Source of the DNA: Mimachlamys varia
Taxonomy: Eukaryota > Mollusca > Bivalvia > Pectinida > Pectinidae
Assembly: GCA_947623455.1 (NCBI GenBank)
Contig: OX392540.1
Coordinates: forward strand, 27,832,410 to 27,896,409
Reading direction: 5' to 3'
Length of the DNA: 64,000 nt
How positions within the stretch are numbered: position 1 is the stretch's first letter; each line of letters starts with the position of its first letter. Below are positions 1 to 10,589 of this stretch, one piece after another. Position numbers and translations under genes: made by a program. Below the pieces are notes generated by a model. It made no database searches and was not told the DNA's origin. It was given only the letters and a program-made list of their open reading frames with translations.

Positions 1-1135
1 TACTTTTAACATATGTTACGTAATCGTAAAAAAGTCCCTCTGGTTGCCTGAAGGTCGCCACAATCTAATGATAAGTGTTTCACTGTTAATGATTCCTGAC
101 ACGCCATGCACCGAGGCGGATCCTCACGTTTTAATAGATAACAATCGTTAAAGTAAATACACCATCGTTCCGACTCCTATCTCTGCAGCTGTGAAAAGCA
201 ACTCAACGGTTTCAGGTTAAAGTGTTATGTTTACACTATGATTCCATTGTTTGGCCGGTGTGATCTGATGACTTGATCATAAGTGATGTAAAATCAGCTT
301 GAATAAACCACTGATGCTTAAAACCAATTAACGGGAACGATAGTGTTGTGTTCGCGGCATGACCTGTCTTGTCATTTCCTATTATTCCCACATTTCCGGG
401 GAACCACCAGATGGTAATACACATGGTAAAGTATCGACTTATTAAGTAAACAAGTACCTCTGATGGTTAAAGTATTTTTGATTGGATCAACTGTATAGGA
501 GTCTGTCCTCCCTAGGGTCTCCGCGCTGTCACATACCGGTACCTTGCCCGGAACAGGTTTGCGCATACGACGCCGCTGGGTTTTATTTGTTTGACTTCCT
601 GTCAACAGCTGATGTCATTTAAAAGGAGCCTCCTAGTGTCTGTAATGTGACCACGAGTCATAGCGCATAAATGGAAAAGCTAGCTCGCCAGTTAGGCAGT
701 GTTTTCCCCTCATATATCTAGCTGGACATTTCATTATTCCCCCTTCCGAGAAGTATCGTCCCGAGACTTGGCCTGGGAATCCGTAGATCCTTCTCTGTGT
801 ATCAATGCACCTTTCCAAACCACAAAAATCTGGCCTTACATGATCACTACGCTGCCACCACATGTGACGTGCAGGCAGTGACCCATTCAACTACTGACCA
901 CGCTCACCTTTGCTTAACTATACTGAGCGGGCCCCGGGTCATACCGCATGACTGGAAAAGCTAGTTCGCCAGTAAGGCAGTATTTACATTAGTGAAATAA
1001 AATAACTCTTTCATTTTTAAGTTTGACCAAAGCAATACCAGCAATACTGACCGACTTTCGTTCGATTTAATGAAAAAACATGAACAGTGAGAGGTATCGA
1101 ACAGGTCGTTGAAAAAACAAACTTATGAGGAAAAT
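1..1135. other. No gene seen; internal 50-bp direct repeat
   Basis: No convincing exon is visible. Two roughly 48-base direct copies lie at about 655-701 and 937-985; both contain GGAAAAGCTAG followed by TTCGCCAGT or CTCGCCAGT and GGCAGT. A piece resembling family C (TTTGACTTCCTGTCAACAG) lies near 590-640. This stretch is probably old transposon-derived DNA. Short open frames here show no recognisable domain. Confidence 0.4.
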
Positions 1136-1139
1136 AAAA

Positions 1140-1315
1140 TTAAAGAATGCTGACACGTCAACAGAGTCATAATCAAAAACTCAAACTCGATTAAAAAAGG
1201 AGCAAAATATGAACAACGGATCGTTAAATATTGAACTCTTACAAGTATACCATGTAAAAGTCTAGGTCATATTCAAGTGAATGTCACGTCATCAAAGGGA
1301 GAAGGTAGTCATCAT
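1140..1315 (-). repeat. Degenerate fragment of repeat family A
   Basis: Read on the - strand, this matches the middle and 3' part of family A. It has the 'cgtcaac/aaaactcaaactcgatt' segment and 'gcaaaatatgaac', in the same order as the copies near 29.1 and 40.1 kb. It is heavily diverged and lacks the module encoding the reverse-transcriptase tail. Confidence 0.45.
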
Positions 1316-2065
1316 TTTAAATACTTACTAAAAGCCAAACTAAAGATAATTTCGTGAATTGTCTGAATAGTTTGACCATGTTGTAAACCAACGCAAGATA
1401 TTCTGCAAGGACCAGTGAAAAGTTAAAACACATCTGAGACTTTCCACATTTACATATAATGCAACCTAATGGTCCTGGTAATCACTTCACATGGAGCTAT
1501 TTAACAGCTTATAATCACCTTCGTACAAACCTATCAACACCAAAGAGCCCATTATGGCCGAAACCATAAATAAAACATATTGAATTAAATGACATAAACG
1601 TAAGCCTTAATATGAAGGGTATTGCATGCTACACACTGCGGCGGGAAATGGTCTGCTTCAATTCCGCTATATTTTTTTTCTTTCTCATTATATTGAAATG
1701 CTTGCGTCTTAATCGGCGGCGAACATCGAGTGTCTCACAATAAGACAGAATTTATATAGTTTTATTGATGTCGACTGCCGAAAACGTGGTATTGCAAGTT
1801 TTTGTTCGGTCTCTTCTATGCTGTGATTGGCTCTAAAATGAAACACTGCGAATTTGTATAAAAACGTGTCTAGATCATGCATGTCAGCGAAAATAGTTTT
1901 TCGAGATTTGCAAATTACATCGAGATATTCGACACCTTATTTTCACTGTTTAAACCACTCGTTATCACCGACAGGCTCATTAAAGCTAACGAATAACCAT
2001 TAAAACATGATGACTGTAATGGTTTTAATAGAAAAAAAATGTCAAGGACAAATGTCAACTTGACC
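1315..2065. other. Intergenic, nothing recognised
   Basis: AT-rich DNA without a persuasive exon, tRNA-like head or tandem repeat that I could identify. Confidence 0.4.
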
Positions 2066-2067
2066 GT

Positions 2068-2250
2068 CCTGACCCACCTGCTTCTACATTATTTTGAAAT
2101 TTTGGATTCCCACCTTTTGGTCCCTAGCATCCCTGAAGAGTCCTAGGAGGACGAAACAGCTGTATGGTGCAGTTTAATTCATTTTTTCGCGATGCTGTAT
2201 CTATTACTAACTTTAAAAGGTGCAGCAGATGTGTGTGTTACGTCATCTTT
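2068..2250 (-). repeat. Repeat family B copy
   Basis: On the - strand this holds the conserved order of family B: a TGACGTAACACAC-type head, GCTGCACCTTTTAAA, the TAATAGATACAG segment, then CAGCTGTTTCGTCCTCCT, CTAGGACTCTTCAG and GGTGGGAATCC. No coding potential. The transposon class is unknown; no terminal inverted repeat is apparent. Confidence 0.75.
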
Positions 2251-2267
2251 AATGTCTTGTAACGTGC

Positions 2268-2500
2268 TGTGGTTTGTTTGAACGTCCTGTTGACAGCTAA
2301 GATCATTTAAGGACGGCCTCCCCGGTGTTTGCGATATGTTTATGTGTGTTTGGATTGGTTGATTTTAAGGACGGCCTCCCCGGTGTATATGATATGAGTG
2401 TGTGTGTTGGGTTTGGTGATTTTTCAAGACGGCCTCCAAGTGTATGCGATATGGATGTGTGTGGTAAGTGTGTGTGTATTTAAGAGGCTGGGGTATGTAA
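2268..2500. repeat. Family C repeat with internal triplication
   Basis: Contains the bivalve-type tail sequence AACGTCCTGTTGACAGC followed by three imperfect copies of 'aaggacggcctccccggtg' plus a TG-rich stretch ('gatatg..tgtgtgtg'). The copies start near 2,310, 2,367 and 2,424. Similar sequence without the triplication occurs near 34.3 and 43.4 kb. It probably belongs to a SINE or LINE-tail family whose tail is shared with the SINE at 43.65 kb. Confidence 0.6.
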
Positions 2501-2679
2501 GCCTCCGTTTGACAATCTTTTTAAGACGGAACGCTTGCAAAGAGACATGTAAAATGTTTGTGACTCAGTGAAAATGCAAGCTAACAACAATGTTTGTGAA
2601 TAGTTCAGTTAATGTTTCTTCAAATCGGGCCTACGAATTGTCCAAGCAGAGGACTATGTAGGTCATGTTAGTTAGGGTT

Positions 2680-2860
2680 CCTAAATATCGAGATTTTAGT
2701 GATCGATGTCGACTACTGACAAACAAACTAACAACACAAGGATTCGAGAGATGCAGGTTGCTCAGAACTATTGGCAAGTTTTATGGTCGCCATCTTTGTC
2801 TCATTGAGAAATATTCGGTATCTTCAAGTGATATGAAGATTGACGTTTTTGAGTATGCTC
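2680..2860 (+). pseudogene. Reverse-transcriptase ORF C-terminal tail (fragment)
   Basis: The open frame from 2,665 to 2,883 contains a segment of the form YRDF-x-DRCRLLTNKL, then QGFERCRLL, KFYGRHLCLIEKYSVS and DMK. From memory this resembles the extreme C-terminus of reverse-transcriptase polyproteins abundant in invertebrate and fish genomes, where a 'LL..QG' helix is followed by KFYGRH and MKTDLF-like endings. The same frame is readable, with a few stops and changes, in the - strand copies near 29.4 and 40.5 kb, which argues for descent from a coding element. The catalytic domain is absent, so this is a dead fragment. The assignment is inference from motif memory. Confidence 0.5.
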
Positions 2861-3165
2861 ATTACTGTGTTTACTTGTTGTGATTGACAATGATACTCGG
2901 TTCTCATTTTGGGAACTTGATGTTTACTTGGATTTGGCAAATATTTACATGGCGGGTGTCGTCGATGAAGCAGAAGACGCTTACTCTTCCGGAACACCTG
3001 GTCTTATTCTCTTGTATTTTTACAAGAGTCTCCATGTAAATCTTACCTTTGTTCAAATTTTGCCCCTGGTTTAATCGATTTTGAGTTTGGATTATGATTT
3101 TGTTAACGCTTTGGTATTCTCTTATTCATTTCCTAAGAATAGTGGAGTGAGCGTAACTAAAGCTT
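2680..3165 (+). mobile_element. Retroelement-like family A, longest copy
   Basis: This is the longest member of a family found about twelve times in the window. Its first ~200 bases encode a reverse-transcriptase-type C-terminal tail (see the separate entry). The rest looks like a 3' UTR: GCAGAAGACGCTTACTCTTC, a short inverted 'cttgta..tacaag', then 'tttaatcgattttgag' and the shared 3' terminus 'gttaacgctttggtattctct'. Other copies begin at different internal points but mostly stop at this terminus, as expected for 5'-truncated non-LTR retrotransposon insertions. Confidence 0.6.
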
Positions 3166-3560
3166 CGTTACTAATATAGAAATACATATTCCCCTTAGTG
3201 TCTAGTACTCAATGAGCTGCCATGTATGTTGAATGATATCAATAACCCGCAGATATATCATTTCAACCAACTCGCGTTACCTTTGGTATGTAACTATGAC
3301 ACTGGTTACCAATTTTACAATATACTTTGTTATCTTTCAATTGACCTAACTACAAATGTATTACGACAATGTTACTATATACACTTTGTTACAGTCAGTT
3401 TAAGATATATAAAACTAAACCCCTTCAATGTATGGTATTCCCTCGTTTGGAAACCATGCCGAATGTAATTTAATAGTATTTAGAGGTAATTTTTACTGTA
3501 ACAATAGCGTTATTCCATTCTTCACATTTCTGTTAACTTTGAAGATCAATTAATATCAAA
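3165..3560. other. Intergenic, nothing recognised
   Basis: AT-rich spacer between an A copy and a B copy. An open frame of 80 codons (3,226-3,468) has no recognisable domain and biased, low-complexity composition. Confidence 0.4.
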
Positions 3561-3765
3561 GATGACGTAACATACACACATACATAACCTTTTATATTTA
3601 GCAATAGATACATTATACCGAAAAAAATGAGTTAAAATGTATCATACAGCTGTTTCGTCCTTCCAGGACTCGTCAGTGATGCTAGGGCCAAAAGGTGGGA
3701 AACATAATTTTTTAAACTAATGTAGAAGCAGAAGGGTCAGGTACGTAAAACCCCTTAAATTTATA
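3561..3765 (+). repeat. Repeat family B copy
   Basis: Starts with the GATGACGTAACA head at 3,561 and runs through the CAGCTGTTTCGTCCTTCC and ACTCGTCAGTGATGCTAG segments, GGTGGGAA, and the 'gtagaagcagaagggtcag' second part. It stops soon after 'aaccccttaa'. Confidence 0.75.
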
Positions 3766-3934
3766 AATTAATTAAAACAACTAAATAAGTATTTTATACT
3801 TGCAAACCGTGTATTATGTAAATGTTTATATTAATATGTAGAGGGGGGCCACTACTGAAATGAGAAATCCGCGGCTATATATAACTTACTTAGTAGGTCA
3901 TCCAGAATGCTGTCAATAGAATTATAGTAATATT

Positions 3935-4945
3935 CATTTGATATAGCCTAATATCTAGCAAGCATAGGCCATATTACAGAGCTTTACAGTGTAATGTAAT
4001 TTATGCAATCACTACAATTTACACAACAAATATATTATCAATGCATTCAATACAATTCACACAACACCTATGTAATTACTTAATTCAATACAATTCACAA
4101 AACACCTATGTAATTAATACAATCAATACAATTCACACAACACCTATGTAATTAATACAATCCACACAACACCTATGTAAGTAATACATTCAATACAATC
4201 CACAAAACACCTATGTAATTATTGCAATCAATACAATTCACACAACACCTATGTAATTAATACATTTAATACAATCAACACAACACCTATGTAAGTAATA
4301 CATTCAATACAATCCACAAAACACCTATGTAATTACTACAATCAATACAATCCATACAACACCTATGTAATTAATACAATTCACACAACACCTATGTAAT
4401 TAATACAATCCACACAACACCTATGTAATTAATACAATTCACACAACACCTATGTAATTAATACAATCCACACAACACCTATGTAATTAATACAATCCAC
4501 ACAACACCTATGTAAGTATTACATTCAATACAATCCACACAACACCTATGTAAGTAATACATTCAATACAATCCACACAACACCTATGTAAGTAATACAT
4601 TCAATACAATCCACACAACACCTATGTAATTATTACAATCAATAAAATCCACACACCACTTATGTAATTAATACATTCAATAATACTACTATTCACATGT
4701 ACATCAAACATTGCCGTTTTGAAGAATTCGCAGAAGTGTTGACCCGTTGGATCATGCTTCATACGACAACTTTTATAGTGCCACTTCACAGGAATGCAAC
4801 ATGACAGAAACTACAACACCCACACAATACCATTTTATACCCCACCTGGGTTGTTGGGAGATTTATGTGCAGGGGAAAATACTTTCTCTTAATATTCCAT
4901 GATTACGACTTTGGGGATCGAACCACTGCCGCTTGTGCGGAAGCT
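3935..4945 (-). mobile_element. SINE (type 5) copy expanded by a minisatellite
   Basis: On the - strand the head at about 4,945-4,905 is a degraded tRNA-like region containing a GGGGATCGAACC complement. It is followed by the CCCAACAACCCAGGTGGGG block and ends in a tail with 'ctgtaaagctctgtaatatggcc', as in the copies at 5.65-6.16 kb and 58.5-58.9 kb. Where the other copies have a short 'ttaattgtaatgattgtataag' stretch, this copy carries about 650 bp of tandem repeats. Confidence 0.6.
4020..4690. repeat. Minisatellite, 28- and 39-bp units
   Basis: About 18 occurrences of CACCTATGTAATTAAT or its AAGTAAT variant, separated by 'acaat(c/t)(c/a)acacaa'. Units come in two lengths, about 28 and about 39 bases; the longer one adds 'acattcaatac'. 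The central 28-base tract (4,360-4,500) is the most homogeneous. The array lies within the tail region of a SINE copy. Confidence 0.85.
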
Positions 4946-5262
4946 GTTCTGGTTGTGGGTACTTTTGTTTAATCTTTGATGTTAGACCAAAGCTTGTGTC
5001 CATGTGGGTACGTTTGATTTGCATTGTTGCTTTTGTCAGACAGCTGACGTTAGAAAATATTCCCAAAAAACAGGTAAGGCAGTATCTTACAGATTCCAAT
5101 ACATGACTCGTCACAAAACTTCTTTTATATCCTATATAGCCACTCTATTATCATAAATTCAAGAACAGCTTAAAATAAAAACATCAATGATTTAAAATGT
5201 TTAAACCTTGATACGTCCTGTAACCATAACTATTTGACCGTTTTATAACCTTTGCACCTTAG

Positions 5263-6875
5263 CTGCTGATACATGGAGAACGGTGTCCAGTCTCGTTGTC
5301 GTCGGGACCTCGCTCTTCCTCATCTCTCTCATCTTCCTCTGTCTGTACATGTCTTGTAAACGGATCGACAACAAGAAAATCTGCTGCGGGGTCGTCATCT
5401 GCTTCATGTTATTAACTGGAGGTAAGTTCCGAAGATATGTTGGTTTATTAACGGACAGTTCTTTGATGCAAAATTTAGACAAAATGTAAAAGGAAATACT
5501 GAAATTTTGTCTTGTGAAGTAAAATAACAGACGGCGAGGTGTGTCTGTTGGGTTAAGTAGTTTGGAGAATGGAACTATTTGTATAATCTTTGGTACTACT
5601 TTCATTGCCAAGCATTCCAAAGCTAGACATTTTCATAGACATACTTCCTGTTCTGATTGAAATGCAGATAATATACAATATTTGATATAGCGCCCTATCT
5701 AGCTAACATTAGCCAATCTAAAGCGTTTTACAGTACATATATATATACAATTCTTATACAATCATTACAATTAACACATACAGTTCTATCATATGCAATT
5801 CTGAGGGGTTCGCAGGAGCTGCCTTATCGGGCGCTAACTACTTGTCCTATAACACTTGGCTAATATCTCCATAAGTGTGTGTGTATGTATGCGTGTGTGC
5901 TGGAGATGAATTGTGTTCTGTCTGTAGTGGGACCGTGTTTCCAACGGCATTCTTTATAGTGCCACCACACTTGAATGCTACATCACAGATACTGCAACAT
6001 CCACCCCATACCATTGTATACTCCACCTGGGTTGTTGGAGTTATGTGGGCAGGAGAAAAACACTTCCGCTGAATGTTCCATGCGTATGACGATTACGGGG
6101 ATCGAACCCAGGCCGCCTGCATGGAAGGCTGAAGTGTTTACCACTCGACCAATCCGCCATAATTGGATCCCATTGTCGCTCTATTATTCTCCTTTTGTAA
6201 TGGCGTGAGATCAAGGAACTGCATTTGAATCAGATCGAGCCTAAATCAGCTTAATAGACACGTAGTTTAGAATATAACAGTATAATTATAATTAATTTCA
6301 GGACGGAGCTGTAAAACAGCTCGTGCTCAAACATTACTTTGGAAAATTAATTAGAGATTGTGGTTGTATTGTTCGCCAAGCTTATAAAACAAAACTCTAA
6401 CACTTGAAGGTGAGAACGACATGTGTCGTAGATTTAGTCGAAATGCATTATTACTTGCTTTCTTGAAGTGGTAATTACTTCCATCCTGTAGGCGAGAGGG
6501 TGAGTTACGAAAAAAAAAACAATTCTGGTTAATTGATTTAAAACATTTTTATTGTGTGACATTTCTGATGCATCTGACTCAATTTCGATATCTACCAATC
6601 TACAACGAATATAAAAAAGAAATGGATTTATCGTTTTTGACACTAATTACTTTCAAACTGCTTTTTAATTTAATCAGGAAACTAACATACGAATAATTTC
6701 ATTTTCAGCTGGGTGTGTGATAAGCGGCATGGCACTGGCCATCTCCTTGTACACACAAATTGGTCAGAACTACGTTCTGGAGTGGTCATTCTATCTTGCT
6801 GCCGTTGGTGGAGGAATCGGGTTCATCGCTTTTATTCTCTTTGCGATTCATGTGTGTTTCTTGGTGATTGACTAA
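5263..6875 (+). CDS. Claudin/PMP22-superfamily-like four-helix membrane protein, two 3' exons
   Basis: Two exons read in frame across an intron. Exon one (5,263-5,421) follows a pyrimidine-rich ...CACCTTAG acceptor and ends at GGAG|GTAAGT. Exon two (6,709-6,875) follows ATTTTCAG and ends in TAA. Both junctions are phase 1. The protein reads ADTWRTVSSLVVVG, a transmembrane helix, a short basic loop (CKRIDNKK), a second helix through ICFMLLTG|AGCVISGMAL, then LEWSFYLAAVGGGIG and a last helix ending in FLVID. The W-S-F-Y-L block at the start of the last helix and the helix spacing match helices 2-4 of the claudin/PMP22/EMP/CACNG superfamily (established family knowledge). The first helix and the extracellular loop with the family's W/C motif should lie on upstream exons that I did not find. 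Cell adhesion, barrier or membrane-organising roles are typical of the family, but the member cannot be named. The intron holds a SINE. Confidence 0.7.
5648..6165 (-). mobile_element. SINE type 5 in the intron of the claudin-like gene
   Basis: Antisense to the gene. On the - strand, positions 6,163-6,095 form a tRNA-like head with an A-box-like TGGTCGAGTGGTA and a B-box GGTTCGATCCCC. The body carries CCAACAACCCAGGTGGAG and TTGGAAACACGGTCCCACTA. The tail has 'gctttagattggctaatgttagctagat' followed by 'gcgctatatcaaat'. A + orientation copy lies at 58.5 kb and an expanded copy at 3.9-4.9 kb. Confidence 0.75.
6155..6245. repeat. Solo terminal-inverted-repeat-like fragment of element E
   Basis: Resembles the right end of the TIR element at 14.56-15.58 kb: 'ggatcccattgtcgctctattattctcc', then 'gaactgcatttgaatcagat'. 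No partner end or interior is seen nearby. Confidence 0.4.
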
Positions 6876-7855
6876 CAAAGCAACAGTGTGTGTACATATA
6901 ATAATAGCGTGTACAAGAGGAGCCTAATGTCATATCTTGTTTCTTATTAATCCAAATGCCATCGATAACATGACAGCAGGAGAGTGACCTAGTCCTGAAT
7001 CCTGGTTGTCGCGTTCTGCTAATTCGCCCAATCACGCAGATCCCACGCGCTCGATAATGGAAACGAAATACAAGTTTTAGTGAAAAGCGATGTCTTGGCT
7101 AGTTCGCTACCTTGGTATGTTCGGCTTAGGTAGTTAGGCTAGGAATTATAAATACTTTACTGGTTCCTATCAGACACACGCTAAGTATTTCTTGAAAGGG
7201 AACACAGTTTGTCATTCACTTCTCTGTCGATATTTTGTTGTCATTTTCTAATTGATATTATATATAGAATATTCTTTGATGTCCCTTATCAGTTTTGCCA
7301 ACCTTCTGCTCATGTGATTCCGTCCTTATATCTTTGTCACAAGCATTCGTGTTATAAGATAAGTATTTAATGCAGAACTACTGAGAATGAAAAAAAAATG
7401 ATTACAGGCAACAAACTTATACTGTATACTGACTACAAAAGTGTAAGCAAAGTTGTCTTTATAGTCGAGTATTCCTTAAAGACATCGCGATCAATGTTAT
7501 TGGATTCATCAACGTACAAGACAACACTCTAGGGAAAAATAACCGTCCACCGAATCAGGTAGCGGTGGACAGATTGCCTTCCTAATGACGTAGTCGTTAT
7601 AGACAGTTTGTGGTTATAGTTGTAGTATGTTAACTTTGTGTACTGGAGACGTGGTCATAAGGGCTCAACAATGGCCACTGGCAAACAGAAATACATACGG
7701 TCGTTATAAACAGGTGGTTGCTATAGAGAAGTAGTAACAATAGGTGTTTTGTTATGAAGAGGTAGTTTGTTTATGTGTTTATGTCATATATTACCCACTC
7801 ACAGAGTGTGATTGAAGTACACCAGTAGGTGTTTTGTTATAACAATATATCATGT
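6876..7855. other. 3' flank of the claudin-like gene and intergenic DNA
   Basis: No clear AATAAA lies within about 250 bases of the stop. A short perfect stem GTCCACCG/CGGTGGAC occurs at 7,546-7,571. No exon or known repeat was recognised with confidence. Confidence 0.35.
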
Positions 7856-7859
7856 TGTT

Positions 7860-8365
7860 TATTGTAACTCCATTGATTTTAGCGAGATCCATTGAAGGTG
7901 AAGGTCACAGTTGGGGAAATTGAATTTTCCATGACCCGAATGTACTTTAGAATGCATGGTGACAGGAAGTTTATTTGAATACACAAATTATGAAGATGAG
8001 GGCATAGATCGATTATTTCCATTGCATTTGAGCGAGGTCCAATGAATGTCAAGGTCAGTGCCACACTTTCTTGAAAACAACAGAATTCGCAATGGAAGTA
8101 ACATGACACTTGAGACATACTTTGTACCTAATCCTTTTAGGAAATTGCCAAATTTCATGGTCACTATTGCTAATTTGTTTTGTCAGGATAATAACTAGAG
8201 AATGCATGATGGCAGTACGCTGACACTTGGTGCATAAGGTATCGTACGACATAAGAAAGGATCCCATTGATTTTGGGCCTGTCAAAGTCATTTACCAAAT
8301 GTTTCAATGCTACGATGTTCAGGTCAAGGTGACAGAGTTGTACCATCTATGTCACAAAGGTTAAA
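7860..8365. repeat. Diverged tandem repeat with 'AAGGTCA' motifs
   Basis: Several repeats of a module with 'ccattgattttagcgagatccattgaaggtgaaggtcacag', seen near 7,870, 8,010 and 8,260, plus AGGTCAAGGTGACAG near 8,322. This belongs to a broad class of molluscan repeats rich in TGACCTTGA/TCAAGGTCA. Open frames here are shadows of the repeat. Confidence 0.5.
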
Positions 8366-8504
8366 GGTCAAGATCACAGACACAATAGAAGGTTGAATAT
8401 GCTAGATTTCTTTTTAAAAATGTCCCTTCCTTCTTGGTAGAAGATTTTAGCGTGTCATTTCTAATAACAAAAGTTACAGAAAAGTTTATCTCCTATATAT
8501 CGTA

Positions 8505-8852
8505 GAAACAAAGCAGAAGGGTCAGGTGCGTAAAACCCCTTTAATTTATGAATTAAGAAGAAAAAAATTAAACTAGTACTGTGTAATTTCAAATCTTGTA
8601 CTACTAAAATGTGCATATTTTGTACCATGCCCCTACTCAAATGAGATTAACTGTGCCTATGGAGGCTCCAGCAAACCTCAGGGATGAAACAATACACTAG
8701 CAGAGTCTGCCACCCCCTATAATTAAATATGACGTAACACATACATATGCTGCACCTTTTAGATTTGGAAATAGATACAGTATGCCGAAAAATAAATTAA
8801 ACTGCAACATAAAGATGTATCGTCCTCCTAAGACTCTTCAGTAATGCTAGAA
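8505..8852 (+). repeat. Family B copy in dimeric (part 2 then part 1) order
   Basis: Begins with the second half of B (AGCAGAAGGGTCAGGTGCG, the 'ctatggaggctccagcaaac' segment). After 'cccctataattaaatat' it runs into the B head (ATGACGTAACACATACATAT) and first half, ending near 'ctcttcagtaatgctag'. This order implies B units were once in tandem. The copy at 38.1-38.7 kb shows the same junction. Confidence 0.65.
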
Positions 8853-9059
8853 GCAACATATGACTCATGATACCATAGCCTTTTTCAGGGCTATATACTG
8901 TCCTCGCAGCTCTCTTGAATATAGATGCTCGGCAAATCTGACAGGGATCAAACCTTTGTCTTTTCATGATTACTGCTGTCACATCGGAATTTTGCCTCAT
9001 ATCATTTTCACGTGGTTTTATTTTAATTAACTTGTACATCATAAAATCCTTCAAAAGAG

Positions 9060-9330
9060 AAGAGAGCGTGCACGTGGGCCGAATCCTTCGGATTAACGAG
9101 ATTGTCTACACGGACCCAGCCAAGCCGCAAACCTCGACTTTCCGCACACTACACGTCAACAAGATCTAGTCCAACGATGTAGATCGGTAAGCTACAAAGG
9201 CGGTTACTATATCAGGGCGGGTTATTCTGGCATGGTTTACGCACGTTTTCTCAGGGCGAACGCTCTCATTAAGGCGAACAGTGGCATGGCAGAGTCGAGG
9301 GAAACATTTGGTAAAACAATTCAAAAGAAG
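9060..9330 (+). other. GC-richer open island, unknown
   Basis: Locally GC-rich DNA with long open stretches in two + frames: one ends at 9,169 with HVGRILRINEIVYTDPAKPQ, the other runs from about 9,150 to past 9,340 with GYYIRAGYSGMVYARFLRAN. I do not recognise a family. It could be a gene or retroelement remnant. No matching splice pair was found. Confidence 0.2.
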
Positions 9331-9337
9331 ACTGGTT

Positions 9338-9373
9338 TAATTTGGTTTTGCGTCCTATTAACAGCCAGGGTAA
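9338..9373. repeat. Family C tail fragment
   Basis: TTTGCGTCCTATTAACAGCC followed by 'agggtaattt', a short piece of the shared family C / SINE type 4 tail. Confidence 0.5.
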
Positions 9374-10230
9374 TTTGAAAAACAAACGCATTGTATGTAT
9401 ATAATAAGAGACCCAACATTCCTAACGACGAAGACCTATACGACAATAATTATTATTTGTTGTTGTGATGCGACACACAAAAATACTCCATATAATACAA
9501 ATAAAACGGGTTTAGCACTTTATCAACAGCTAGGATCATTAAAGGAAGACTGTGAATGTTGGAGAGTAAAGTATATAGGGATTTGGGACAGGTTGTAGAG
9601 TAAAACGTTATAGGTAAACAACAGAACATGATTTTGTAAAAAAAAAATACCCTCTGCTAAGGAACAAAATATTATCAACTGCTGGTGAAATGCTCAATGT
9701 TGACAAGTGCCGTAGTGCTCGACCATCCATATAGATTAAAGAAGACTGTTAAAATTAATTTTTGCCATATTTCCCCCTTTTTTACATCACTTGTCATATC
9801 CTTGAGAATATGCGAGTAAAGGTCTTAAATTTTATAGCAATCAACCAAAAAATGGCATGATTATAATTCTCTCTGAGTTTTAATTTCCTATCTTTGATAG
9901 AAATACTAATCTTTACCCGTCCCCTGTGAAGGTCTGTCAGCGCCATTAATTTAAGTGACATAAAAATTAATGAAAACATAATTCAGAAAATACCGAAGCG
10001 TCAACAGAAAATTAGTTCAATAAAAAAATATTTTGTTCTTGCTTTGTTAGCACGATCAGCGGATCTCGTTGAATACGTGGGCATCATTTTTAATAAACGA
10101 TGTGGTTAGCTGGTGTTTAAAGTTTAAAAGTAGACATGTTTGACAAAACACCTTGTCGCATTTGTAATCCCCAGCCTCTGGACCATAACATCCGTTTATA
10201 TAACATCAATTACACAACCTATTAATGAAT
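9374..10230. other. Intergenic, nothing recognised
   Basis: AT-rich. A small fragment resembling the 3' end of family A in reverse ('gaaaataccgaagcgtcaacag') lies near 9,985. Otherwise no supported feature. Confidence 0.35.
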
Positions 10231-10234
10231 AATA

Positions 10235-10440
10235 TCTAGGAAATACGTTTGTTATACGGGACCGGCATATGCAAATTACTGTAGCCTAATGTTTCTGTGG
10301 CAGGTCATAATGTTCGACTACATAATCTTTTAATCGGTAATATTCAGCAAAGCACTATGTTATACGGGGACGGCGTATGCAAACTAGTCTCATATTTTTG
10401 TGGCAGGTCATAGTCTTATGTTCGACTGGCATGATATGTA
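10235..10440. repeat. Imperfect tandem duplication, ~105-bp unit
   Basis: Two successive copies share 'tgttatacggg(g)ac', 'atgcaaa(t/c)ta', 'tttttgtggcaggtcata' and 'atgttcgact', beginning near 10,237 and 10,350. Confidence 0.6.
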
Positions 10441-10589
10441 AACATACCTGGTATATTCAATGCTGGGAAACCTGGATTCTCGGTAGCTTTTTATTTAATA
10501 ATTGAACATGTAGGCGTGAGCTATTTGTGATAAGATCTGAATGGCTGTCCATAATTTAGACAGATGGAGGCAAATTGGTAATCTTGAAC

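Noticed and set aside
4863..5114. 83-codon - strand frame
   Set aside because: Mostly the degraded head of SINE type 5 and its flank, with no domain.
5243..5620. 125-codon - strand frame
   Set aside because: Antisense to the claudin-like exon, which has splice sites and a recognisable protein pattern on the + strand.
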